Origin: Mucilaginibacter sp.
GTDB lineage: Bacteria; Bacteroidota; Bacteroidia; Sphingobacteriales; Sphingobacteriaceae
DNA: 64,000 nucleotides
Direction: 5' to 3'
Assembly (NCBI GenBank): GCA_028288025.1
Contig: JAQBOM010000009.1
Coordinates: forward strand, 62,001-126,000
Of the stretch, positions 19,397-29,359 are shown piece after piece. The position numbers and the translations under genes are program-made. Positions within the stretch are counted from its first letter, which is position 1; each line of letters starts with the position of its first letter. The notes below the pieces were generated by a model. The model ran no database searches and had not been told where the DNA came from. It saw nothing but the letters and a program-made list of their open reading frames with translations.

Positions 19397-20385
19397 TTCC
19401 GCTTGTATCTGTCATTATCCCGGTTTATAATGCTGAAAAGTATTTGGATAGCTGCATTTTGTCCGTTATCGGCCAGACATGGCCAAATATAGAGATCATA
19501 CTGGTTGACGACGGATCAACCGACGGCTCCTTAAACATCATCGAAAAATATCGGGATGCCGGAAATGTTAAAATCACCCGGCAAAAAAACCAGGGTGCTG
19601 CCGCTGCCCGCAATGCCGGGTTGAGACAGGCCAAAGGGGTATATGTACAATTTCTGGACGCTGACGATTTGTTAAGTCCGGATAAGATTGAAGCCCAGGC
19701 AACTACATTAAACAACTCGTTAACGCATTTGGCCATTTGTAGAACTGTTCATTTTAATGAAGGTGAAAATAACACAGGCGATAATGAAGTTGACTGGTGG
19801 CTGCACAACGACAGCAACAACCCGGTTGATTTTTTGATAAAGTTGTATGCTGGCGAAGAAGTATTGCCCGGCTTCGGGGGAATGATAACTGTCCACGCGT
19901 GGCTTACTCCACGGGAATTAATTGATAAGGCCGGCTTATGGAATGAAGAATTAAGCCTAGACGATGATGGCGAATTTTTTTGCCGGGTGATTTTAGCATC
20001 AGAAGGAATAAAGTTTAGTGAGAATGGCTTTAACTATTACCGCAAGTTTATAGACACACAATCCTTATCTGCTCAAAAAACCAGGAAAGGTATTGAAAGC
20101 ACCATATTAGCCACCGACTTGAAACTGGCGCATTTAAAGGAAAAAACAGCTGATACGCTCGTTGACCGGATTTTTGCAAGACACTATTGGTGGACAGGAG
20201 TGATTGCTTATCCGCAATTTAAAGACCTATCTGCATACTGTATTCAAAAAGCAAAACAATTGGGCTATAGCGGTGAGAAATATGTAGGCGGCCCTGTGGG
20301 GCATGTTTTGGCCGGCTTGTTTGGGTGGAAAGCGGTAAGATTAATGGCACGGTGCCGGCAGGTATTTAAACGATCATGGGCCTGA
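19393..20385 (+). CDS. Glycosyltransferase family 2
   Basis: This is a classical GT-A transferase: VSVIIPVYNAEKYL, VDDGSTDGS, AAARNAGLRQAKG, FLDADDLLSPD near residue 94, and LDDDGEFFCRVIL with the catalytic acid. Length is 330 aa. The ATG at 19393 overlaps the upstream TGA (ATGA). The GT10-like gene before it and the GT61-like gene after it suggest a side-branch assembly unit. Donor not readable. Confidence 0.93.
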   Translation: MIPLVSVIIPVYNAEKYLDSCILSVIGQTWPNIEIILVDDGSTDGSLNIIEKYRDAGNVKITRQKNQGAAAARNAGLRQAKGVYVQFLDADDLLSPDKIEAQATTLNNSLTHLAICRTVHFNEGENNTGDNEVDWWLHNDSNNPVDFLIKLYAGEEVLPGFGGMITVHAWLTPRELIDKAGLWNEELSLDDDGEFFCRVILASEGIKFSENGFNYYRKFIDTQSLSAQKTRKGIESTILATDLKLAHLKEKTADTLVDRIFARHYWWTGVIAYPQFKDLSAYCIQKAKQLGYSGEKYVGGPVGHVLAGLFGWKAVRLMARCRQVFKRSWA

Positions 20386-21524
20386 AATCAAAATTAAAAT
20401 ATTGGATACGGCAGTTCCCGTTTATCTATCCACTTAAAATAATCGATTCATGCCAGGAATGGATAGATAACAGGGGAAAGCAAAAAGGAATATATTTTAG
20501 CCAGCGCGGCCCCTGGTATAAGACCATATTTCCCGAAGGGTTTTTGCACAACAACGAACCAAACACCTTGAGCATACCTGCTCCGGGGGCTTTCCATTAT
20601 AACCGTAACTATCCGACTAATAAGGCTACGCTGTTTTATCTGCAAAACAGCTATCTTTTAGGGCATAAGGGGCTTGTGCTAACGGCCAACCACCAGCTTT
20701 TTCAGGAATTTAGTCACCATTTTGGCATATCATCTTTAAAAAAGTTTTTGTGGACACATCCGTTTTATACTTTTTCTGCAAAGGTTAAACATATACACGG
20801 AGTTGGTGCTGTGCTCATCTCGCCCGAAAGCCATAACTATTACCATTGGCTAAGTGATGTGCTTCCCCGTATAAAACTGTATGAATCGGTTTTGGACCAG
20901 GTAGATCATTTTTGCGTCGCCTCAAATGTGCCCGTTAAATTCCTGGAAATCCTTAAGAATTTTGGGATACCGGGTAGTAAGATCCTGTTGGTAAAAAGCG
21001 ATGAAAAGTTGCATTTTGATCATTTGTTTGTGGCCTCCCTCCCGGGAAGTGAGGGCAGGGCGCCACAATGGGCGGTTAACTATCTTCGGGAAAAATTAGT
21101 TAAACCCGGGCCACCGGCAGCGCACAACAGGAAATTGTATTTCAGACGTGGCGTAAATACCGGGAGAAAAATTCTGAACGAAGATTTAATTATAACAAGG
21201 CTCGCTGACGATGGGTTTGAGATCGTCGATCCCGGTGTACTCAACGTCAATGAGCAAATTGAGATGGTACAGCAGGCCAAAATTATTATAAGCACGCATG
21301 GTGCGGCGCTCAGTAATTTACTTTTCAGCCAGGATAGAACGACCGTCATTGAAATATTTTCACCTGATTACTTCCGCACAGATTGTTATTATACCTTGTC
21401 GTCTATCATGAATTTGAACTACTGGTATCTGGTCGGTAATAAACCTGCGGGAGCTGCCTGGGGCGATATTTTAGTACCCGAAGACTTGCTTTTCAAAACA
21501 ATTCAACAGTTAAATGGTGGATAA
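20376..21524 (+). CDS. Glycosyltransferase family 61 (DUF563-like)
   Basis: This 382-aa protein has the GT61 signature. SHNYYHWLSDVLPRIKLYE near residue 150 and RKLYFRRG, then QIEMVQQAKIIISTHGAALSNLLF near 310, and VIEIFSPDYFRTDCYYTLS. The STHGAALSN block is typical of plant xylosyltransferases and their bacterial relatives. It should transfer a pentose or similar sugar, but the donor is not certain. It overlaps both neighbours by about 10 bp. Confidence 0.9.
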   Translation: MGLKSKLKYWIRQFPFIYPLKIIDSCQEWIDNRGKQKGIYFSQRGPWYKTIFPEGFLHNNEPNTLSIPAPGAFHYNRNYPTNKATLFYLQNSYLLGHKGLVLTANHQLFQEFSHHFGISSLKKFLWTHPFYTFSAKVKHIHGVGAVLISPESHNYYHWLSDVLPRIKLYESVLDQVDHFCVASNVPVKFLEILKNFGIPGSKILLVKSDEKLHFDHLFVASLPGSEGRAPQWAVNYLREKLVKPGPPAAHNRKLYFRRGVNTGRKILNEDLIITRLADDGFEIVDPGVLNVNEQIEMVQQAKIIISTHGAALSNLLFSQDRTTVIEIFSPDYFRTDCYYTLSSIMNLNYWYLVGNKPAGAAWGDILVPEDLLFKTIQQLNGG

Positions 21525-22593
21525 AACCACGCCGCAAAAAATTATATCGATTGATATTTTAAGAGCTATTGCTGCGCTTGGCGTCTACTATTATCATAAC
21601 CAATCAGGTGCAACCGTAGCCAAATACACCGGGTTGTCAATTTTCAATTACACCGACGGATTTGGCGCCTTGTACGCGGTGCCGTTGTTTTTTTTGATAA
21701 GCGGGTATTGTATCCACGCTTCCAATATCAGGTATATTAAATCTAACTCTGGCCTCCCTTTAAAAAATTACTATTTGCGCAGGTTCCTGCGGATATATCC
21801 GCCTTATATTGCCGCACTGTTAATTGCCTTGATAGTAAATTACTGCACCATACCTGGTTACAAACCAGGGGGCGCCAATGTATTAATTCATTTTTTTTCG
21901 CTGCAAGGTTTTACGGCATCGTATTTTAATACCATTAATATTGTTTTATGGACCATAAGTATAGAGATCGCATTTTATGCTATATACCCTATATTTTACT
22001 TTATAAGGTTTAAATATAATTTAAACTACGCCCTGGTATTTGCGTTTTTTATTTCGGCGTTAAGCATTGCTTATTTTATGAATACCGGCCCTGTTTCTTT
22101 GCCACAGCGTTTTTGTGTATTTAATTTGTGGTTTGCCTGGTGCTGCGGCGCATTCCTGGCGGATAAAAAAATGTTAAGGCCAAATGATTTAAAGCAACCC
22201 GTCTATCTGTTCCTGTACGTAATCATATTGACTGCGTTTCTATACTTAGCTTACATTCCTAATAAACAGGTTATTATAGCTGATCAGCTCAACATATTGA
22301 TTTGGACCGCACCCGTCTTATTTTTATTGTCAAAAGAGGACTGGTTACGGAGACGCCAACATTCATGGCTGATCAAAATTTTGGCAGCCATAGGCCTTTC
22401 AAGCTATTCGTTATACCTGTTGCACGAGCCTCTGATATACTTAAAAAACTTTTTAGTACATAAATATCTTCCCGGACACTTCCAGCTTTTGGGTGTTACA
22501 ATAGGTATATTTATAATCCCTATTGTTACATGGTATCATTATTACCTGGTTGAGCGTCCGTTCATCAACCGAAAAAGGCAAGGCAAAATCTAA
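21514..22593 (+). CDS. Acyltransferase family 3 (OafA-type) membrane protein
   Basis: This is a second membrane O-acyltransferase (359 aa). ISIDILRAIAALGVYYYHNQ carries the R/H active-site motif, then PLFFLISGYCIH, LRRFLRIYPPYIAAL and a long chain of hydrophobic segments with VLWTISIEIAFYAIYP as the conserved loop. It would modify the exported or lipid-linked glycan on the periplasmic face with an acyl group. It starts with ATG inside the end of the GT61 gene. Confidence 0.92.
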   Translation: MVDKTTPQKIISIDILRAIAALGVYYYHNQSGATVAKYTGLSIFNYTDGFGALYAVPLFFLISGYCIHASNIRYIKSNSGLPLKNYYLRRFLRIYPPYIAALLIALIVNYCTIPGYKPGGANVLIHFFSLQGFTASYFNTINIVLWTISIEIAFYAIYPIFYFIRFKYNLNYALVFAFFISALSIAYFMNTGPVSLPQRFCVFNLWFAWCCGAFLADKKMLRPNDLKQPVYLFLYVIILTAFLYLAYIPNKQVIIADQLNILIWTAPVLFLLSKEDWLRRRQHSWLIKILAAIGLSSYSLYLLHEPLIYLKNFLVHKYLPGHFQLLGVTIGIFIIPIVTWYHYYLVERPFINRKRQGKI

Positions 22594-22613
22594 CCATCAG
22601 TATCGTCTTTCAT

Positions 22614-23606
22614 ATGTCCCCGTTTAATACAGCACACGACAGCCCAAGAAACATACTAACCATTGCAACGGGTAAAAAACTATATGTCGACATAGCTGCA
22701 AACCTTGCCCGGTCGTTTTGGTTATGGAATGCCGGCACTAATATTACTTTTTATCTGGCAACGGATCAACCTCAATATATTCCGGCCGATCTAAAAGCAT
22801 TCGTTAAAATTATATTGATACAACCTGGTGAGCTTGGCGAGGGCTTTTCCCCAAAACTGCATCTCGATAAGCTGGCGCCGGCAGGGCAAACCCTTTTTAT
22901 TGACAGCGATTGCCTGGTGTTTGGTAAACTTGATTTCGTATTTGAAATATTTAAAGGGCATGCTGTATCTGTAATAGGTAACTATATATCAAAAGGCGAA
23001 TGGTTCGGAGATATACAAAAAATTTGTGTACAGTATAATGTGCCACATTTGCCGAAATTTAACGGAGGTATATATTATCTTGAAAATGGACCGGTAGCCA
23101 AAGAAGTATATTCCACCGCGCGTGAATTTGAAAAGATATATGATGAGATCGGTTTCGTACGATTACGGAACCGCCCGAATGATGAGGTATTAATGGCGTT
23201 AGCCATGCAGATGCACGGCCAGGCTCCTGTTATAGACGATGGCACAATTATGAGCGATCCGCAATCCTGCCCAGGCGGTTACAAAATGGATATCGTTAGC
23301 GGCGAACGATGGTTAGTTAATCCGCCAGCGCCAAATCCCAGGCACCAGGCGTGGTATCCCTTTGAAAAGGTCTCGCCCGTAATAGTTCATTTTTTAGGAT
23401 ATTATACTTCCCATTATCCATATAAAAGGGAGGTATACCGGTTAATTAAAAAGATGGCTAATAAATTGAACTGGGTTACCGAAGTTGTTACTTTAGTTAA
23501 AATAGAATATCCTGAGCGTTTTAAGGTTAAATTAAAAAATGCCTTAAGGCCGGTATATCATTTCTTTTTTCACGTTAGAAAAATAAAGCAATCAGAACGA
23601 TTATGA
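22614..23606 (+). CDS. GT8-like putative glycosyltransferase
   Basis: The protein looks like a GT-A retaining transferase. ILTIATGKKLYVDIAANLARSF opens it, and KLHLDKLAPAGQTLFIDSDCLVFG near residue 95 has the DSDC (DxD-like) metal site of GT8-type enzymes. FNGGIYYLENG and the late VIVHFLGYYTSHYPY (His near a GT8 HF-G motif) follow. The family assignment is from these motifs only. Length 330 aa. It overlaps the next methyltransferase by 4 bp. Confidence 0.72.
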   Translation: MSPFNTAHDSPRNILTIATGKKLYVDIAANLARSFWLWNAGTNITFYLATDQPQYIPADLKAFVKIILIQPGELGEGFSPKLHLDKLAPAGQTLFIDSDCLVFGKLDFVFEIFKGHAVSVIGNYISKGEWFGDIQKICVQYNVPHLPKFNGGIYYLENGPVAKEVYSTAREFEKIYDEIGFVRLRNRPNDEVLMALAMQMHGQAPVIDDGTIMSDPQSCPGGYKMDIVSGERWLVNPPAPNPRHQAWYPFEKVSPVIVHFLGYYTSHYPYKREVYRLIKKMANKLNWVTEVVTLVKIEYPERFKVKLKNALRPVYHFFFHVRKIKQSERL

Positions 23607-24346
23607 CTTTATATCAAACCGATTACTTTGATGAAGGGATTTTTTCCACCGACTATGGTGCCCTTGCCGGTGCAATTTTCAGCACATATAAACCTAAAAA
23701 GATAATTGAGTTTGGGTGCGGGCCAGGCCACTTAACACGCGCGTTGGCCAAACTGGGTGCCAGCGTAGTGGCGCTTGACGCTTTCTCTTCGCCGGATTTT
23801 GGTGATTATCCCAATGTTAAATTTAACAAAATTGATCTCAATGACAGCGCTCTTTTATCACGATTTTTAACAGGGAAACAATTTGATATGGCTATATGTA
23901 CAGAGGTGGCCGAGCATTTACAGCCGTCAAGTTCAGAACATTTAATAAGATGTTTAACCGGGTGTGCACCGGTTGTTATATTTTCTGCGGCTATTCCCCA
24001 TCAAGGTGGGCACGGCCACATTAATTGCGCAGATAGGGGATTTTGGCACGGGCTATTTGTTAAGTACGATTTTAAAGTAGTGGATAGTTTGCGAAAAAAG
24101 CTAAGGGGTAATGAAAGCCTGGCTATCTGGTACAAATTAAACGTGCTCGATTATATATCAACCCAACGCGATGTTATTACTGAGGAGGATGTAATTAAAA
24201 ACCTTATTGATTCAGAAAGTTACAGCAGTAGTTTGTTTTATAAAATTGGCGATGAAAATGCCATGAATCAGGCATATTTAAAATATCCTTTTGTAAAACA
24301 ATATTTTAAGATAAGACAGTTTTTAAAAGCGGTTTTAAAAAAATGA
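23603..24346 (+). CDS. Class I SAM-dependent methyltransferase
   Basis: This 247-aa methyltransferase has IIEFGCGPGHLTRALAKLG (motif I near residue 33), the acidic ALDAFS, and FDMAICTEVAEHLQPS. The AIPHQGGHGHINCADR stretch is typical of a methyltransferase subgroup found beside GT2 genes. Start and stop overlap neighbours by 4 bp (ATGA). Substrate unknown, presumably a glycan residue. Confidence 0.87.
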   Translation: MTLYQTDYFDEGIFSTDYGALAGAIFSTYKPKKIIEFGCGPGHLTRALAKLGASVVALDAFSSPDFGDYPNVKFNKIDLNDSALLSRFLTGKQFDMAICTEVAEHLQPSSSEHLIRCLTGCAPVVIFSAAIPHQGGHGHINCADRGFWHGLFVKYDFKVVDSLRKKLRGNESLAIWYKLNVLDYISTQRDVITEEDVIKNLIDSESYSSSLFYKIGDENAMNQAYLKYPFVKQYFKIRQFLKAVLKK

Positions 24347-25281
24347 CAGACGTTTCGGTCATCATACCCACGTATAACAGGTTATGGAGTTTGCCCCGGG
24401 CTATAGCAAGCTGCAGGGATACACAATGTGATACTGAAATCATCGTCGTTGACGATGGCAGTACAGATGGAACCGGCGATTGGTTAAACCAGCAGCCTGA
24501 CCTGAAAGTTTTATATCAACCGAATCAAGGGCAAACGTATGCCATTAACCTGGGCCTTAGCCACGCCAGCGGCAAATATGTACGATTTTTAGATAGCGAT
24601 GATTTTTTGGTTAAGGGAATAATAGACAAGCAATTTTTAAACGCGGAAGCGCTCGAAGCCGATTTGGTTTATTCAGGAGTCGATAACTATAACCAGGAAA
24701 CAAAAGAAATAGTTAAATCGCAGGAACTAACTCCCTGGAATGATTTTTTAGAAGTACAGTTGGGAAGTGGGTATGGAAGTCATTTTTTAGGAATGCTCTT
24801 TAAAACAGAATGGGCAAAAATGGTACCCCGAAGACCTGATTATGCTTTCCGGGAAGACCGGATGTTTTTATTGGAATATGGGCTGCTCGAGCCAAAAATT
24901 TCATTAGTTGAGGGTTGCGCGGGGTATTGGGTAAAACACGCGGGGCAAATGCAGGCAAACTATAGCGGCTGGAAGTCGCAGGTTACCAATTGGCAACACC
25001 TTAACATCTACAGAAAAATACTAGGCGATTTGGCCGAAAAGGGAAAACTTACACAATCCAGAAAAAATGCAGCTTGTGGTGTATTATGGCCGCTTTCGCG
25101 CTGGATAGCCAGGAGTTACCCAAAGGAAGCTTTTGAGGTAGTCAATTGGATTTATGAGCTCAATCCTGATTTTGAAATCCCTGAGCGCGGAACGATTGGT
25201 TTTATGTATCGCAAACTGGGAGTTAAAACAACAGAGCGAATTTTGAGTCTACGGCGTTTAGTTAAAAATACATGGAAATAA
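24343..25281 (+). CDS. Glycosyltransferase family 2
   Basis: This is a GT-A transferase with VSVIIPTYNRLWSLP, VDDGSTDGTGDW, GQTYAINLGLSHASG, FLDSDDFLV near residue 88 and REDRMFLLEYGL. Length 312 aa. It overlaps the methyltransferase upstream by 4 bp; a 22-bp gap follows. Donor unknown. Confidence 0.93.
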   Translation: MTDVSVIIPTYNRLWSLPRAIASCRDTQCDTEIIVVDDGSTDGTGDWLNQQPDLKVLYQPNQGQTYAINLGLSHASGKYVRFLDSDDFLVKGIIDKQFLNAEALEADLVYSGVDNYNQETKEIVKSQELTPWNDFLEVQLGSGYGSHFLGMLFKTEWAKMVPRRPDYAFREDRMFLLEYGLLEPKISLVEGCAGYWVKHAGQMQANYSGWKSQVTNWQHLNIYRKILGDLAEKGKLTQSRKNAACGVLWPLSRWIARSYPKEAFEVVNWIYELNPDFEIPERGTIGFMYRKLGVKTTERILSLRRLVKNTWK

Positions 25282-25303
25282 TAAGTTCAATGTTAATTGT
25301 TAA

Positions 25304-26068
25304 ATGAGACTATCCCTGTTATATAACCCCATGGTAATGATCGACCGGTTGGCTGTAGCCATCAACCGTAATAAGCGTAAGAGGAAGCTAAAAGGCACAC
25401 CTGCAGCCAATTTGAAACTGGGATACCTCGATAGCCTTGAATTACTCGAACTTATTAAAAAGGAAGATTTTGAGCCCAGGGTTATTTACGATGTGGGTGC
25501 GAATATCGGTACATGGACACTATTGGCTAAATCATTTTTTCCTGATGCAGCAGTGCATGCATTTGAACCCTTGCCCGAACATTTAACCAAACTAAACAGC
25601 AATACGGATAGGTTAACCCAAATAGCTACCCATCCGTTTTGTCTTGGTAACGAAAATAAGAACGCCGTGATCAATGTTTCGAGCTTTTCAGATTCGTCCA
25701 GTATGCTGGATGCTACCCCGCTCGAATTTGAACAATTTGGTATAAAAAAAGCAGCCGAGCAGACAGTGACCGTTAAACGCGTTGACGACTTGATTGAGCA
25801 GGGTGTTCTGCCGGTTCCGGATCTCATTAAATTGGATGTACAGGGATTTGAATTAGAGGTTTTAAAAGGTGCGGATAAATATATAGACCAGGTTAGCTAT
25901 CTTATTGTTGAGGTTTCATTCAAAAGGTATTATTACGATCAGCCGTTGTTCCTGGATATCGCCAATTACCTTTCGGAGTTCAATTTTGGTATCCACGCAT
26001 TCGGGCATTCTACCCCTACCGGGCAGGAACTGGGGCAAATTGATGTTTTATTCAAAAAACAAAGTTGA
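25304..26068 (+). CDS. FkbM-family SAM-dependent methyltransferase
   Basis: This third FkbM protein (254 aa) has VIYDVGANIGTWTLLAK near residue 65, HAFEPLPEH, and IKLDVQGFELEVLKGAD near 170, then LIVEVSFKRYY. The motif set is complete, so it should be active. It probably methylates a sugar hydroxyl. Its TGA overlaps the next start codon as TTGA. Confidence 0.92.
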   Translation: MRLSLLYNPMVMIDRLAVAINRNKRKRKLKGTPAANLKLGYLDSLELLELIKKEDFEPRVIYDVGANIGTWTLLAKSFFPDAAVHAFEPLPEHLTKLNSNTDRLTQIATHPFCLGNENKNAVINVSSFSDSSSMLDATPLEFEQFGIKKAAEQTVTVKRVDDLIEQGVLPVPDLIKLDVQGFELEVLKGADKYIDQVSYLIVEVSFKRYYYDQPLFLDIANYLSEFNFGIHAFGHSTPTGQELGQIDVLFKKQS

Positions 26069-27216
26069 AAATCTTCCTGGCCTTTCAGCAATCCGAAAAC
26101 GTTTATCCTATACCGGCCTATGATTTCTGGCAGCGTTATATAAAAAACGGCATAACGGAGGCTGGATATGAGTGGACGGAATGCCCCGGCGCTGATTGGG
26201 CTTTAGGGCTGGTTGCTCAACCCCAAAATGCGCATGCAAAGTGGAAGCAGACGACCTGGGAAAAAACGATAGCTTCGCTTAAGAAGAAACCTGTTGATAT
26301 TTTTTTAAGCTACCTGTACCCCGCTCAGGTGGATGAGTCTGCCATTAAGGAGATTCAAAAAATGGGCATCCCCTGTGTTAATTTTTTTTGCGATAATGTG
26401 CGTGAGTTTACCAAAGCTCCTTCTGAATTTAAAACTTTTAATCTCAACTGGGTGCCCGAGCATAAAGCGGTTAGATTTTATCGATCGGCCGGATATAAGT
26501 ATATTCAATTGCCCATGCCAGTTTGGATACCACCCGGTGACAGGATAATAGTAAAAGAGCAATATCATCAAATAACTTTCCTGGGCTCCAAAGATATTCA
26601 GCGTCAAATATTATTGGAAGACATTATAAAACTGGAGCCTGATTTGCAACTGGCCATTTATGGCAGCGGATGGAATCAAACTGCCCGGCAATTAAACCCG
26701 GCTGCCGATAATTATACTTTATTCGATAGTTTACTGCACCAGTTTGCTTTTATAAAACGGCACGGTATAAAGGCTTACACAAACAAGATCAAAAGCCGCA
26801 AATACAGCTACGGGACCAGTCCGGCACTCTTAACAAAATATAAAGGAGGGCACCAGTTTGAAGCTTATAAAATATTGACTGCCGCAAGTGCAATTACAGT
26901 AGGTATTAACCGGTACCCCTCTTATCATTTTCCGCTTTATCAACCGGACACCTATTCACGGTTACGAGATATTGAGGCGCCTATGTTTGGCGCATGTTAT
27001 TTAACGGAATGGACCGAAGGGATCGAAGATTTATACGAAATTGGGCACGAAATCGAAGTCTATCGCAATGCGGCGGAGTTTATCGAAAAGGCAAAAGAGT
27101 TAATAGCCGAACCGGCAAAACGGAAGACGCTTAAAGTTAATGGCCAAAAACGCGCTTTAAACGATCATAACATTACAAGTTCTTTAAACAAAATTATAAC
27201 GAGCTTGAATATATGA
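26065..27216 (+). CDS. Putative glycosyltransferase, CgeB-like
   Basis: This 383-aa protein resembles GT-B-type proteins of the CgeB group. [18 protein letters not shown] and LAIYGSGW open the C-terminal domain (near residue 175), and [21 protein letters not shown] and [22 protein letters not shown] form the donor-side part. The N-terminal half has [13 protein letters not shown] and [11 protein letters not shown]. The start is TTG at 26065, overlapping the upstream TGA (TTGA). Donor and acceptor are unknown. A 16-bp gap follows. Confidence 0.7.
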   Translation: MKIFLAFQQSENVYPIPAYDFWQRYIKNGITEAGYEWTECPGADWALGLVAQPQNAHAKWKQTTWEKTIASLKKKPVDIFLSYLYPAQVDESAIKEIQKMGIPCVNFFCDNVREFTKAPSEFKTFNLNWVPEHKAVRFYRSAGYKYIQLPMPVWIPPGDRIIVKEQYHQITFLGSKDIQRQILLEDIIKLEPDLQLAIYGSGWNQTARQLNPAADNYTLFDSLLHQFAFIKRHGIKAYTNKIKSRKYSYGTSPALLTKYKGGHQFEAYKILTAASAITVGINRYPSYHFPLYQPDTYSRLRDIEAPMFGACYLTEWTEGIEDLYEIGHEIEVYRNAAEFIEKAKELIAEPAKRKTLKVNGQKRALNDHNITSSLNKIITSLNI

Positions 27217-27232
27217 TCAAGAAATTGTCAAA

Positions 27233-28282
27233 ATGAAAAAATTGCTTGTCACAGGGTCTTCAGGGTTAATAGGATCGCAGGTTTGTACTTATTTTGCTCA
27301 AAAGGGATATCAGATTCATGGAATAGATAATAACCAACGGGCGATTTTTTTTGGCCCGCAGGGTGATACGCGCTGGAACCAGGAAAACCTGATTAAAATG
27401 ATACCAGGCTTTCAGCATCACGAAATTGATATCAGGGACAGGCCAGGGATTTTAAATGTAGTCAAAATGATCAGGCCCGACGTAATTGTTCATACAGCAG
27501 CCCAACCCAGTCATGACAAGGCGGCGGACATCCCTTTTGATGATTTTGATACCAATGCGGTGGGAACATTAAATATGCTTGAAAGTGCAAGGCAGTTTGC
27601 GCCGGAAGCTCCCTTCATTCACATGAGTACAAATAAAGTTTATGGCGATGCGCCAAATAGTATAAAATTGAAAGAATTGAATACCCGGTGGGATTTTGAT
27701 GATCCATTGTACGAAAACGGCATTGCTGAAACCTTCACAATAGATCAATCCAAACATTCGTTGTTTGGGGCCTCTAAAATTGCAAGCGACATAATGGTGC
27801 AGGAATATGGCCGGTATTTTAATATGTTAACATGTTGCTTGCGCGGAGGTTGTTTAACCGGCCCTAACCATACGGGGGTTAAACTGCACGGATTTTTGAG
27901 TTATCTGGTAAAATGTAATCTCGAAGGTCAAAAATATACAGTATTTGGCTATAAAGGCAAGCAGGTAAGAGACAATATTCATTCGTTAGACGTTGCCCGA
28001 TTTATGGAGGCCTTTATTAATACGCCACGTAAAGGTGAAGTATACAACCTTGGCGGCGGAAAAAATAATACCTGCTCTATATTGGAAGCGTTTTCCATTG
28101 TTGAAAAATTCTCGGGAAAGCAGCAAGTATATGAATATGTAGATAACAACCGTCAAGGTGATCATATTTGTTACTACAGTGATTTGAACAAAATTAAAAG
28201 ACATTACCCTGCCTGGGATATCACTATAAGTGTGGAAGAAACCATCAGGGAGATAGTAAATGCGTGGAAAAAGCGTATTTAA
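27233..28282 (+). CDS. NAD-dependent epimerase/dehydratase, CDP-paratose 2-epimerase-like
   Basis: This is an extended SDR of nucleotide-sugar metabolism. [13 protein letters not shown] is the NAD-binding GxxGxxG motif, [10 protein letters not shown] near residue 128 and FGASKIASD (YxxxK replaced by FxxxK-like spacing; a Y is not at the usual place) mark the active-site region, and [18 protein letters not shown] follows. The [11 protein letters not shown] stretch is typical of the CDP-paratose/CDP-tyvelose 2-epimerase-like group. It would supply a modified hexose for the glycan. The Tyr position should be verified by alignment. Confidence 0.82.
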   Translation: MKKLLVTGSSGLIGSQVCTYFAQKGYQIHGIDNNQRAIFFGPQGDTRWNQENLIKMIPGFQHHEIDIRDRPGILNVVKMIRPDVIVHTAAQPSHDKAADIPFDDFDTNAVGTLNMLESARQFAPEAPFIHMSTNKVYGDAPNSIKLKELNTRWDFDDPLYENGIAETFTIDQSKHSLFGASKIASDIMVQEYGRYFNMLTCCLRGGCLTGPNHTGVKLHGFLSYLVKCNLEGQKYTVFGYKGKQVRDNIHSLDVARFMEAFINTPRKGEVYNLGGGKNNTCSILEAFSIVEKFSGKQQVYEYVDNNRQGDHICYYSDLNKIKRHYPAWDITISVEETIREIVNAWKKRI

Positions 28283-28384
28283 CCTTGGTTAGAATGGACA
28301 CCCGATGGCACGTAAATGAAGCCTTTACACACATACCGGCCTTCCTGAAAATCGATATGTGCTGACATCCTGTTTTGCTCAGAT

Positions 28385-29359
28385 ATGTACGCCGTTAATA
28401 TGCAAAAAACCGACAATAAGATTGAAAGCATAATTATTTTAAGAGGAATTGCGGCCTTGTCGGTTTGTATTGTTCATATTTCCCTGGTCATCAACTTCCA
28501 TGTCAATAGAGTAATTGATTATATCATAGTGAATGGGCAACAAGGCGTAGCTATTTTCTTTGTTATTTCCGGTTTCATCTTGCCCTATTCACTTTACAAA
28601 AAAGGATACACGCTAAGAGGCTTTTTTACCTTTCTTTTTAGAAGGAGCATTCGTATTGATCCGCCTTATTGGGCCACAATAGCACTGCTTTTTGTTGTTG
28701 GTTTGGTGCCGGTTTCAGCAATGAATTTATATGCTATTATTATGCACGTGTTTTACCTGGTCCCGTTTGTAAAGGGGGTTGAATGGTACTCGGGTATTTT
28801 TTGGACGCTTTCAATCGAGTTTCAATTTTATATTCTCCTTGGGTTGTTTTACCCGCTTTTAAATAAGGTAAATCCCTATATCGCGGTTATCTGCCTGTTA
28901 TTGGTAAGCGCCATATTTGTTTTTATGAGATTTACTTACCGGGGCATTATCATCTCGAATTTTTATGATTTCGCTATCGGGTATATTTTCTTTTTAGGGT
29001 TTATAAAAAAGCTAACTAAAACACATACTTTATTAATCAATACGCTTTTCGCCATTTTTTTAATAGCCGAGGTGTCATATATCACGGGTATTATACCATT
29101 ATTAGCCGGGCTGTTTATTTTTCTTTATAACAATAAAAGATTGCCGGAGTATATTCTATTTATCGGAAAGATATCTTATTCGCTTTATTTGGTACACTAT
29201 CCCATCAGCTATGTTTTTGCACGATATTCACGACAGTTTATTACCAATAACTATTTGCTGTTCGCATCATGTTTAATTATGTGCATATTATTTGCGTGGG
29301 TGTTTTATAAACTGGTTGAACAGCCATCAATGAATTTATCAAGGAAACTATCGACCTAA
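28385..29359 (+). CDS. Acyltransferase family 3 (OafA-type) membrane protein
   Basis: This is the third membrane acyltransferase (324 aa). SIIILRGIAALSVCIVHISL has the R and H motif, GVAIFFVISGFILPYSLY and FFTFLFRRSIRIDPPYW follow, and FWTLSIEFQFYILLG is the conserved loop; about ten hydrophobic segments run to the end. The start may be the ATG at 28385 or the one at 28400; the conserved part begins after both. A 102-bp gap precedes it, the longest in this part of the operon, and holds only a 23-codon frame I do not believe. Confidence 0.9.
   Translation: MYAVNMQKTDNKIESIIILRGIAALSVCIVHISLVINFHVNRVIDYIIVNGQQGVAIFFVISGFILPYSLYKKGYTLRGFFTFLFRRSIRIDPPYWATIALLFVVGLVPVSAMNLYAIIMHVFYLVPFVKGVEWYSGIFWTLSIEFQFYILLGLFYPLLNKVNPYIAVICLLLVSAIFVFMRFTYRGIIISNFYDFAIGYIFFLGFIKKLTKTHTLLINTLFAIFLIAEVSYITGIIPLLAGLFIFLYNNKRLPEYILFIGKISYSLYLVHYPISYVFARYSRQFITNNYLLFASCLIMCILFAWVFYKLVEQPSMNLSRKLST

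Noticed and set aside
28294..28365. 23-codon frame in the gap before the third acyltransferase
   Set aside because: It is too short, has no ribosome-binding site and no similarity that I can see.
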